From: Fasciola hepatica
Lineage: Eukaryota; Platyhelminthes; Trematoda; Plagiorchiida; Fasciolidae
Direction of reading: 5' to 3'
NCBI GenBank assembly: GCA_948099385.1
Contig: CANUEZ040000183.1
Span: forward strand, 2,666,001 to 2,730,000
DNA length: 64,000 nucleotides
Shown: positions 28,380 to 38,360 of the stretch, in pieces
How positions within the stretch are numbered: position 1 is the stretch's first letter
How the letters are laid out: every line of letters begins with the position of its first letter
Made by a program: the position numbers and the translations under genes
The notes under the pieces: generated by a model
Database searches by the model: none
What the model was told of the DNA's origin: nothing
Seen by the model: only the letters and a program-made list of their open reading frames with translations

Positions 28380-28500
28380 GGATAGGCTTGCGGTTAAGAC
28401 GGACGACTCACAATCTATAACGCCCGGTAAGTGTCCACGTTGGGTCAGGGTGAATGTGCGCTGATGATGAATCCTGACAGGGATATGCCAGTTTGTTTTC
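28380..28500 (+). mobile_element. tRNA-derived SINE copy 2 with hammerhead-like core
   Basis: Plus-strand A-box-like CTTGCGGTTAAGACGG (28387-28402) and a decayed B box CCGGTAAGTGTCC (28424-28436). Then comes CTGATGA at 28461-28467 and a possible stem II ATCC (28471-28474)/GGAT (28481-28484). The GAAA expected after stem II reads ATGC, so the ribozyme is dead. It lies about 140 bp from copy 1 in the opposite orientation, so this is a head-facing inverted pair of one SINE family. The family name is inferred. Confidence 0.65.
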
Positions 28501-29799
28501 ACTAGCCTGAAAGCTCACAATTCATGAGTAATCATATTATTAAAAACAACACCTCAGTTGAAAAAATACCTCATCGGAATGGAAGAAGTAGAAGCTTTTC
28601 TTATATAGGCATTCAGGAAATATTGGAATGTGACCATCATTGTCATTTTCTTGATGAATAAAGAAAGAAACATTTGCCTTTGAACAGCCACGCAAGAGGT
28701 TCGTAGCTTGTCCCTTTGGGTCTATATTCAGATGTAATTATTGGACAATGACCATTCAGCTCTACTGATTCATCATCGAGTGGAAATAATTGAACTCCAA
28801 TGAAACAGATGAATTTTGTCCCAAATATCACCAAAATATGGACACACCTTATCACATAAGGATTATGGATATACTATACCGATATATAAGCAGTATTTTG
28901 CTCTCTAACACAAACTGTTTTGAACCGATGGTGATCACATCATTTTGTGTCGTTCCTCTAAGTTAGTGTGTAACTTTCCGGCGTTCGTGTGCTCAAATGT
29001 CAACCGCCTTTTTCGTCATAATACTTATTTTGGTTTATTATGTAAAGAACATAGTATAAATGTAATACAACTTACACTAAATACAGAACTGTTAATAATG
29101 ACGATGAAGTTTGGTTTAAATTGGTCGAAAGGTTACGACTTCAGTGCCCAATGAGCCTGAAATAAAATGAAAGCCTTTCATTCAATGGTGAAGAAAATTA
29201 TTCAATGCTGATACTCAAACGAAAAAAAAATTGATAAGTTTCTAAAACCGAGTGACTTATTTTCGGCTATCTACGAAAGATATTTTGAAGATATCAGTAC
29301 TCTCATGAATGCTTCGTCAATAAAGGTGACACTTCGGAGTTGAACAACGACGCGTATCTGATTATGTACAGACTGCGAGGATAACCATAAATTTGTTCCG
29401 ATGGTAACAGAATCTCAACAGTTGTGCATCTGGTCACTGGTTAGCAGCCTTTCTTCGGCCGCGTCTCACTCCCTAAACAGTTGAAGTTTGTTGTTTGAGA
29501 AATAAAAAGTGAAGTGAGCATCTTCTAGTCCATCGACTGAATGGAGTTGTCAAAAGTTTAACCTTCCTCTTGTTCCTTTCACGCCATGCTACGAAAAACC
29601 ACTGATGTGCCCTAAATGATAACTGATTTGATATGGACTGCTTGTGTTATTTTTCCATCGAATACAACTGTAAATGCACTTCTCCCGGAAAGCACAAATC
29701 TTTGTGAATAAGTATATTCAGCGATCCTATAATATCATGACTTCTTGATTTGGTTGGCATTGCGATTGCGTGTTGGCCATTATTTTACCTCTGTTTCAG
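28501..29799. other. No recognised gene
   Basis: Short frames only. Nothing identifiable apart from AT-rich DNA. Confidence 0.5.
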
Positions 29800-29933
29800 G
29801 AAACGAAAATCAACCTTTGATTACCGGTCAATTGCGCATCATCCCGAACACCAACTCTATTGTGAATCTTGGTGGAAAGTTACGAGTCAGTGACGGAAAA
29901 AGATGGAATCAATATGCTTGTATACTTGTGTAA
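29800..29933 (+). CDS. Candidate terminal coding exon, unknown protein
   Basis: A strong acceptor (TTTTACCTCTGTTTCAG, AG at 29798-29799) opens a 44-codon frame, preceded by a two-base split codon, that ends in TAA at 29931-29933. Segments include PLITGQLRIIPNT, VNLGGKLRVSDG and the C-terminus YACILV. The amino-acid pattern looks like beta-strand protein rather than random sequence, but I recognise no family. There is no upstream exon I can link to it. A chance open frame after a pyrimidine tract remains possible. Confidence 0.35.
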
Positions 29934-32789
29934 AAGTTCGGCTACTGAAGTAACTTTATATTATGCCACATATCATGGACGACGAATACATACGAAGCTA
30001 TTAGAGAATTAGTTTCTTTGATTAACTCGCTCAATCACTCGACATCATTAATCAAATATTCATGAGAATATTTGAGGGTGCCCACCCAATCCTTTTTCAG
30101 TTTCTTCTATAAGTTATTTTGAGCACAAAAATATTCTTCTGTCTTTACTACATGAGCGTTGTGGAAAGGTATACTACATTGCCTCAAAGTCTTTCTAGTG
30201 AGAGTCAGTTTGATTTAACTGTCTCGTGATTACATTGTCGGGACGGATTTCAGAGTTGGTAACCAGGTTTCTTCCGAGAAGTTTCTTCAGACAGTTCCTT
30301 ATCTGATGCAAAATGTATGATGTAGCAGACGGAGGGAATTCGTGACCGTTTATGGTTGCCAGATAAGTTTCTAAAGACTTTCAACCGCTAGTTAACTGAA
30401 GCTGCACAATTCTTTTTCAGACTGCGTCATTCATCCCTTGCTGTTTTATCCTTTGCTAGATACATCTTCCTAAACACAATATGGCTTTTATTCGTAAATC
30501 ACCCGAAGAATTATCGTGATCATTTCCCTTTCCCGATGAGGAATGATCTTCAAAGTTGTGATTGCCTTTTATTGCACAAGTATTTACTGCAATTCGGTAT
30601 TCTCGATTAGAATAAGACCCCTACTAGCATGAACCACTTTGTTCTCAAAGCCTTGGTCGCAGGATATACCTTTGTCTCGCCTGTCCCATCGAAGCAATGG
30701 ATAACTCAACCACGAACGGAAGGCGATTCATACAAACAGAAACATGGTGCTGCTTGGCTGTGATAACATATTCGCCAAATAATTATTCATCTATCTGATA
30801 GATAACTTCAGCATGAATTGGATAATTGTAACTATATGGATCAATGTGCGTTTATCTCTTCATTGCCGAATGGAACAAATTGACGTTGGTTTGTTCATCA
30901 AACCTTGAGAATTTCATGGCAAATGCCTGACCACCAGCCGTTAATACATCGCCTATTTGGCGAGTGATTTCAAACTTTCTGCTGTATACATAGTTCGCAT
31001 ATCTCCTTCATGTGTCCTTCGATCGATCATCTCTTGTTCGCCTTGGATGAATGTGACGGAAGTGTCTCCTTCCAAAAATGTACAAAGAATTTAACAGCGG
31101 AAACAACAGACCAGTACAAGTAAAATTCCAACCAATGCACGTGAACAAATACAAATAGGTCACATGAACCAACATCACTAAGATCGCAAGATGCTGATCA
31201 AAATATCCGACTGCTTGACCTAGATTTCGACCTCCTCACTCCACCGTCTTCATTATCTGAATGCTTTTAGCTAAAAAAGAGACAACCCTATTAGTTTCCG
31301 AAAACATTTCATAAATAAGGAATGTGCGCGAATGCATTCCTAAAAGTGGAGGAAAACATGTTAAGGTCTAGTACTTACCAGATGTTCACATAAAATATCT
31401 CATCAGATGGCCAATATTTTGTTGATGTTTGTTAAACATTAATGTGGGTGTAAAACGCCACGTCATTTGTTTCTGGATGCGCACATGTAATGTAAATAGA
31501 TCGCACATCAAACCGAAAGTTCAGCTTGCAACCAGAACCTAAAGTGAATATATATATATTCTTTACGTGAAATGTTTCATCGTTTGTCTTCTAATTATGT
31601 TTGTGTTATTCGAAGAATATCAGGCATTTCGAATGATAACCCACATTTACTCTGACTTCGAGAATCCTTGCACCGATGAAAACTTCAGTTGGAACGTCAA
31701 ATAGTCAGCCTGACTAGTTCTTTGCTTTACCATTTGGTGTTACGATAGCTTCTGGGGTTGTTTGAACCTTTTTCTAGGGCTCATCTCACACCATTATCTA
31801 GAGAAAACTGTTCGATTTATCGACTCATGTCGGAAAACTTCACTGTAGCCGTGTTCACTACCACACCCAACCTAATGAGGCCTTATTTGGTTCTCCACTC
31901 CAAGTATCAGGGCTGGGTTGCCAGTTCTATCATGGTTTGTGAATTTCACAAAATCACGTGAATAATCGTTTGCGCTCAATCACTCACAGATCTCGCATCA
32001 AGCTCTCACTTCCCCCTGTGACATTTGTGATTTGAATCCAAAAGCTGAATTTCCTTTTATTCCAATTCGAGCAGCAAATAAAAGTAGCGATTCGATTTAC
32101 TGGCTCTCCTTAGCAAATATCCCGCCCTCTGGGACAGCCAATCTAGGGTAACCTTCGTCTCACTAGATGTACGCACTGTATCAGCAGAACACAGCTACGG
32201 GCAGGAGAACAAATTCCAATCTAATAATCATGTTTGTAAATAGCTGTGGTTTTAAAACGATAAATTAGGCAGAAAAACACACAAAGGAAAACACTTAAAG
32301 TCAGGTGAAACCAAGAACAGAAGAAAGAAACGTTCTGAAATTCGAAGTAGTGCAGAAAATGAACCGATCCACTTCAGCCCTCAGCATGGTTGTGCACATG
32401 CAACACTAGCAAAAACATTTCATAGTAGAAAGGTTATCCTTAGAGAAAACTATATTTCAAATAAACTCTTAAACTGTTCATGTATTCGATTCGGGAAAAC
32501 GTGATTTTAGAACAATATCAAATCTTAGAAATGGGAAGAATATATAACGAATGTCCGAGGTTCATGATGTACGTTTTCATTACTGATGAGTGACTAAGCA
32601 CAAAAAGAGAAGGACAACTCTGATTACCAAAAATAGTGAACACACTTACTCGACTATTCAAATATGATGCAATCGATTAATTTTTATCTAGATAAATGAG
32701 TTTTATTGGAGTTGTGCACTAATCGGCTCTTGATTCCTCGTATTCAGTAGTTAAAATGCTTACTAAACGGCTTTTGCCTCCATGATATA
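29934..32789. other. No recognised gene
   Basis: Almost no frame over 60 codons. Contains a short (TA) run near 31548. Nothing identifiable. Confidence 0.55.
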
Positions 32790-33000
32790 TAAGTCGGACG
32801 GTTATTCTGTCACAATCACTAAAATGGCTGCTGGGATGAACATAGTAGTATTCGGTTATTAAGGTAAAAGTTATTTGTACTTACACTGGCAGGCTTTCTT
32901 CCTTTAAACTGTCATAAGGGATGAACATTTTGTAGGGATCACATATAATTACTCTAATTTTTCTACTACCAGTCCCCTGTTTGTCATTCGTGTTTGTTTA
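32790..33000. repeat. Diverged repeat, copy A
   Basis: Shares the 14-mer ACGGTTATTCTGTC (32798-32811) with copy B at 35161-35174. The surrounding sequence aligns with substitutions and small indels for about 170 bp. On the plus strand both copies end in a short frame of the form G-Y-S-V...V-F-G-Y-stop (stop at 32860-32862). On the minus strand both read an open segment ending at a GTAAG donor-like site (here at about 32878-32883). The strand that matters is unclear. Confidence 0.6.
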
Positions 33001-33391
33001 TTATGCGTACTGCACAAACAGCAGAGTGCAATCACGGGGGCTCGAAAGTGATACATGAGGAAGTGTGGGACGTCATATTGGAGTTACCCTCGATGCCTCC
33101 AAAATAACGACTCAGTGTTTCCACTTACGGGAAGGTTTTTTGATAAAAGTGCTCAACAGCGAACAAGCTCGTTCTCGGTAACCTCATCGTCCAGTCAATG
33201 AAATTATGTAAATATGTATGGGATAGGAATGAATATTTTCGAAAAAAGATTATTTACAATATGATTGGGCAGTCATCGTTGTTGAAGTTGAGCGATTGGG
33301 AATAAAGTGGAAAGTTGATTGATGTTGGTTGGAAAAATCCGGGGCGGATTGTCTGCTTCCAGTTACGGTCGACGTAACCTTGAATTCATCT

Positions 33392-33627
33392 TCAATTTTC
33401 CAACCACGGCCATAGTCGTGGAAGTGATTTGACAAATCGCTTGTGTGAACAAAGCGATGGATTTAACAGCTTAGAGGCAATCACCTCTGTTGTTCAAAAT
33501 TGAGTTGAAGGACGGTCTTCGAGGAATTCACAGGTACTTTGTAAGTTACTTCGAAGTTTCCATTGTCCACCCGGTTTGCTGTGTCGGCGAGGTGTGCCAA
33601 GATCGTGCGATTCACGTTTATTCTAGT
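33392..33627 (-). pseudogene. PLE endonuclease, C-terminal half
   Basis: Minus-strand frame with ILAHLADTANRVD, then YKVPVNSSKTV. These match the S-I-x-x-HL-x-D-T-G-H-x-V-D and I-Y-x-V-P blocks of PLE endonucleases. A frameshift near 33481 leads into LLNPSLCSHKRFVKSL, equivalent to the family's P-x-LC-x-QK-x-FV end. The catalytic N-terminal part is not visible. Confidence 0.75.
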
Positions 33628-34239
33628 CCCTGTCCTCAGTCAAGTCGGCTTCAGTGCCTTGTTTCTTCGGGATAGTTGCTTTGTCCTTTGGCCTACATCA
33701 CTTGCCAAACATCATCAAACAAGGAAACAGGTGAATAAAGAGGAGGGAAAGAAATATCTTTTTCTTCGAGATTTACCGAAATCATTGACAGGCTAGTGAA
33801 GTGTGTGCGTAGAATGACGGCGGTAATTGAACGGTTGACTGAATCCCTTAAGCGCCGAACTGGCAACTCGCTCTCAAAATCTCCGTTGAAGGGCACTTGC
33901 ATATGCAATAATTCTTGTTCACGGTCATCATCAGTGGTCGATAATGCACATCTCAAATGTCCTTGTGAGTGAAGCTTTTCAGGTACCTGTTGTTTGTTTG
34001 CATTTGTTTAAAGTATTCGGATTCCTTAGTTGCTTTTTCTCCAGAACAAATCATTCTTACGCGAGACCCCAGGGACGGAACAAATTTTGTTTGCTTTTTG
34101 TAGGTACGAAACTGTCAAAAACTGTCTATTGGTCTGTTCATGTTGGCTTACAGTTACTTTTTCCTATCTTACCTTTTCGTGAAGTGACGTTTTTCTCTTT
34201 AGTCCAATTCGGATGTGAAAGTGAGCGCACTGTGAGCCT

Positions 34240-34860
34240 GAAGAGATATTTACTCTAGTACATCTAGTTTAGCGTCATTACCCAGCAAAAAGAAAATTTC
34301 TTCCACGAATCGTCAGTAACTGGATAGTCTTTCTGTGATGTCTTTGAGTACTCCATTTTCGAGTTTCGCAAGGAGAATGTTAGCAAATAAAGGTCCTAGA
34401 GGGGACCCCATCGCAGATCCATAAGGTCGTCGGTAAAGCTTGTCGCTCAAGCCAATCTGGACATTGAGCGTACGTCGTAATGGTAGTTCTTTCAGGATGG
34501 CTTCCGGAGTATCAACATTTTCTGTTTCCGACTAGATAATGGCAACAATATTCGATAGTATCCTAAAGTCAGACAGTCGTAAATAGTGATGCTACACCCA
34601 GAGAGGTCATTATTAGATCCCATCGAATTTTGTTCTCCTAATAATTCTATGAAAGGCAATTTGTCGATCAAGCAGAAATGAGCGATGCTTCTGCGTACTG
34701 CTTCCAGTATATCTATGAGTCATTGGGCAATGGATGATAGAGAGAGGTGCTCATGTCAGGTATCCATCTCCGTGGTACCCCCGACATACTTATATTCAGT
34801 AGGCCATGTAGAAGAGGAATACAGGGCCCTTAGGACTTAACCGGCCATGAGTGTCATTCG
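34240..34860 (-). pseudogene. PLE reverse transcriptase fragment
   Basis: Minus-strand RT motifs in order: a KGPVFLFY block corresponding to the P-R-x-YGLPK region, an IDILEAVRRSIAH segment, a SLFTTV block corresponding to the motif A strand, LNVQIGLSDKLY, then MGSPLGPLFANILLAKLEN, which is the diagnostic PLE motif B. After it comes a stop and RFVEEIFFLL where active enzymes have Y-x-DD. The catalytic aspartate pair reads Glu-Glu, so this copy could not polymerise. Reading frame changes occur upstream of motif B. Confidence 0.85.
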
Positions 34861-35154
34861 AGATATCATTCATGTCCTTCAATATTCCCTTGCTTGTCAC
34901 AGAATGTTCTTTCACTGTCTCAGTTTGATGCATCCTCCTCTTGGATCCTTTTTATTCCGTCGTTCACAGATAACGATATTCGTTTCATCTATATTTGCAA
35001 AACTCCGCGTATTCTGACAGGTCTGACATTAAAAATATCCTTATTTATCCTCACAATAAATAAAATATTCGTATGTCAATTACAAACGGTGCTTCTATTT
35101 TTTTGGAGTTGGATGGCACCGATAACAGAGGCCGAAAAATGCAGGAATATTCAA

Positions 35155-35350
35155 ATACCAACGGTTATTCTGTCGAAATCAATCAACTGTGGGCCAAAAT
35201 GGGCGTAGTATCATTTGGTTATTAGGTTGAGAAAATTTGCACAGTTTGTTGTGCTTACCTTGGGAGGTCTTTTTCTCCAAAATTGTTTCAGGGTTGAGTT
35301 TATTCCAAGGAATAGTATAGAATAACTCTAGCATCACAAATACCCATCAT
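35155..35350. repeat. Diverged repeat, copy B
   Basis: Partner of copy A at 32790-33000. The plus-strand frame from 35067 to the stop at 35223-35225 includes a start codon, a segment MQEYSNTNGYSVEI and the end MGVVSFGY. The minus strand has an open segment ending at GTAAGC (about 35254-35259), matching copy A's donor-like site. The spacing from plus-strand stop to the ACTCTA block is 89-100 bp in both copies, which supports common descent over chance. Confidence 0.55.
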
Positions 35351-37109
35351 TCGTCACTGATCATCGTTCCTTTTGCACGATCACTAGTTTTGGTCAAAAG
35401 AGCTCAAAGGCCTTTTTCTATGATGCAATGGGAATATTCATTTACAAAGGTATTTCTCGCTGCCCACATCGAGCTGTGGTTCTGGCTCCTTTCAGTTGCC
35501 GTAAATCCATCCTGAATACCACTATCTTGGGCATCACAAATGTGTGTAGGTACAGCGCATTAAAATGTTCCATCCATCCACACAACTGTTTCTCTTTTTA
35601 ATCCATCCGTGGGAAACCGCAACTATTGTTGCCTATGGAATTTGTCCGTACTTAACTGATAAGTCTTAAATGAAATTACGTAATTCTATGCTTCTCTTAT
35701 CCCCCACATTTCTCTCAAAGCATTTGCAAACAACTCCACTGAACTGGTTCTTTTCAGCTAGAAAATGTTCGAGCACTCCTGATTGCACGTCTATGAATAT
35801 TCCTACTAGGGTTGATCCAGTTTGACATTTGTTCTTAGAAATCCAATTCTTCGGAAGGAGTGGAAACGGATAGTTACCTCTCACTTCCTCTCAGCTTTCC
35901 AATTAGTTTCCTCCTACTAAAGGAAACATTTCAATAGTTCCATATCAACGGACTGATTCCTTATGAAAACCGATATACTTATCAAAACGACCACCAGTAA
36001 ATTGTATGTATTACAGATTCACAATCCATAACAGCAGGAAGAAATGTAGCGTCTTCATTTTATTAAATACAAAGCGAAATATGAACTCGTCAACGGACGT
36101 GGCGAGAATATTACAGAATAGATATAAGAGTGCAGTGCTAGAGGTTGTTACTTTCTTTCATAGTTCTTCAAAATGGTACGCGATGACGCATGTAAAGTAC
36201 CTTGTTACAAGTCGCCATTTTTCTTGAGGAGAATGTGGTGGAATGATGTTGGTCGGCGATGGTTTTTCTTCTGGCAATATTCTTCCATAAAGCTAACTGA
36301 CCAGTCCATTTGCCAGATAAGAATTTTTACGCAGCAAAATAACACAAAAACGATGAGAATCGAATCAAAATATCACCCACATTTGGGACCAACATAAGTT
36401 GAAGGTTGTGCAAGGATCAACCAACTATAATTGTGTATAGAACCTCTCTGTCCACCTTTCAATGCATCACCAAGAGGGGACTAGGAACTGCAGAGGAAAA
36501 ACTTGCAACATCGTTTTGATTCTCTGCAGATTCGTCATAGAAATCTCAGGTATAGCTTGAAAAGTAACTTTTCTACAGGGTCAAGAAACCGTCGCAAAAT
36601 TCTCGATCAGTATTTTGCTGAAAGAGGTCATTCCTGTTGACGGTGCCATAAACGGCCCACCAGGCTCTCTCAGTTGTTTTACATAATCTGCGCACAGGAC
36701 AACCAATCAACGGATTATCAATAGAGAAGGGCACAAATGCCCCCATCTGACTAACTGATACTAATGTATCGAATATAGTTCATGTCAGAATCTCTCCAGT
36801 GCAATTTCTCTCCGATTATTCAGAATAACACAGAATAACAAGTTTCTGGTTGAAAAGTACGCCTGAATATCTGTAAGGTGGTTTGCTGATTAAATAATTC
36901 TAAGCTCGATGAGATGAGAGGTCGAACGCTCAGGAAAAGCGCCGGAGGCACACATTGCTGTCCGTTCTATACTTTATCTCATCTAATTGTATCTCTTAAT
37001 TACCATAATTAGTGTTAATACTTGGGTGGTAGTTTGGCTGCAAATTAACATCTTTGATAGGTTTTATCTTGCGTTTATTGTGCTGATCAATAAACGGCCA
37101 ACATGATCA
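35351..37109. other. No recognised gene
   Basis: Short frames only; the lost 3' half of the neighbouring Gypsy copy (RNase H, integrase) is not visible here. Confidence 0.5.
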
Positions 37110-37620
37110 GCCTCAAGTAGGTGATACTAGGTAAACCAAATGAGTATCTCCGAGATGGAGCTCAGGACCCATGCTCAAAAACCCTCTGCAAGGTCCTGTT
37201 TGGATGTTTGGTACATACATCCGCTCTGTTCCTAACCATAATTGTGTCATCTAGATACGCCGTAAAGAATTTCCAAGTAGCTCACATTGTATCCAATATC
37301 TGCTGGACAATTTCTTGGGCATATTTACCACCAAGAGGCAAACGATTGAGCGTTTACAATAATCAACCATTTAAATTCGTCTTCAACGTCAATTTGAAGG
37401 TAAACTCCATAGAAACAATCCTCTGAAAATGTGATCACGGGTCAACTTGGCGAATAAGTCAACCGGCACAAGTTGTGGATGCTGGTATGTCTCCGGAAGT
37501 CCGTTCAGTCCTTTTGTTGAATCGGCGCAGATCCTGATAGTTTCATTCTCCTTTCAGATTACGGTAATCGGTGCAGTCCATGATAAGTAGTTGACGAGGG
37601 CAAATACCACCAGTTGTTAC
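37110..37620 (-). pseudogene. Gypsy reverse transcriptase, decayed
   Basis: One frame reads NYLSWTAPITVI, stop, then KENETIRICAD and DLFAKL. This is the characteristic W-A-x-P-I-V-x-V-x-K...IR-x-C-x-D block of Gypsy RT. Frame changes follow, with RLPLGGKYAQEIVQQILD (motif B region, normally LPFG...A-x-FQ) and AYLDDTIMV at about 37234-37260. YLDD is the intact catalytic aspartate pair. It ends near VFEHG at about 37120. At least three stops or frameshifts exclude function. Confidence 0.85.
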
Positions 37621-37968
37621 AGCCGGCCAACTGGCAAGCTACATGCTACTCTGTAGCGTACGGTAAAATATGTGTGAGACAAAATACTGGCCCCGAGTCC
37701 AGACACATTGAAAAACGCTGTTTTTTTACAGCATAAAGCAACCACCAGAAAAAAAGTCAGGACTGTCTGTGTTGGAACGTGAAAGTTCAAATCACACATC
37801 TTAGGAGTTCACTGATAAAAAGTCTCCCAAACGGTTTTGTTGTGGGTGTGGCATAGGATCTGTCGATAAAAAGTAAATTCAAGTTTTTAGGCCTTATATG
37901 TCAAAAGCTCTGTCTGAACGACAATCACAAACAGAAAATTCACACAGAGAATCACCGGCAAATGACAA

Positions 37969-38199
37969 TCACCATACACATACGACTCGAGCAATACGGG
38001 TGGCTCCCTGATGAAACTGTCTCTCACAGAAATTCCAGATGGCACCAGAAATGATAGTCACATCGAATGCTGTGACCTCACATAACTTGACCGACAGGCA
38101 ATCGATGCAAACAGAAATGCACTTTCGAGGGTACTTAAATGGAGGGCATAGCAAGAGGTAGAGTTGAGGAACTAAGACGTCTGGTTGGTGCACCGTCAT
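37969..38199 (-). pseudogene. Gypsy aspartic protease, decayed
   Basis: Minus-strand frame with PRKCISVCIDCLSVKL, then VTAFDVTIIS and IWNFCERQFHQG. This follows the Gypsy retropepsin pattern (short strands, LDT-x-S/A-D-I-T-x-I-S, then W-x-x-x-G-x-P). The catalytic LDT has eroded to EVTAF. Its position just upstream of the RT on the same strand supports the call. Confidence 0.65.
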
Positions 38200-38360
38200 T
38201 TTTGTGACTTAGGTTGGCCGCGACCGATGCATTCTTTACAACTCTTGTCCTCACACATTCCACATTCGGGTGAACTGTTCGCAAGAACGAGCGCAATAGC
38301 ACAATCCGCAGGGCCAACATGTGATACGCTGTCTGTTTCGGTAACTTGATTGAGGAACTC

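Larger units (their letters stand above)
33250..34860 (-). mobile_element. 5'-truncated Penelope-like element
   Basis: Decayed PLE read from 34860 down to 33250. The order is partial RT (34240-34860), RT-endonuclease linker (33700-33956, with PFNGDF and RRLRDSVNR, typical of the family), the C-terminal half of the GIY-YIG endonuclease (33392-33627), and a Ser/Thr-rich tail frame (33250-33435). Stops and frameshifts occur throughout. The cysteine/YIG start of the endonuclease is missing or scrambled between 33627 and 33700. No N-terminal part is recognisable above 34860. The order matches known PLEs, which makes the assignment firm despite the decay. Confidence 0.85.
37110..38360 (-). mobile_element. 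Gypsy-type LTR retrotransposon fragment
   Basis: Minus-strand remnant with a possible gag zinc-knuckle trace (about 38180-38290, ECGMCEDKSCKEC), an aspartic protease segment (37969-38199) and reverse transcriptase (37110-37620), in the gag-protease-RT order of Metaviridae. There are many stops and frameshifts. No RNase H, integrase or LTR could be found on either side, so both ends are lost. Confidence 0.8.

Noticed and set aside
32583..32612. CTGATGAG followed by a three-pair stem and AAAA
   Set aside because: No cleavage triplet and no stem I pairing; not a hammerhead.
32878..33000. Minus-strand open segment ending in GTAAGT
   Set aside because: Not listed as an exon because it lies in the diverged repeat and the opposite strand is equally open; reported under the repeat pair.
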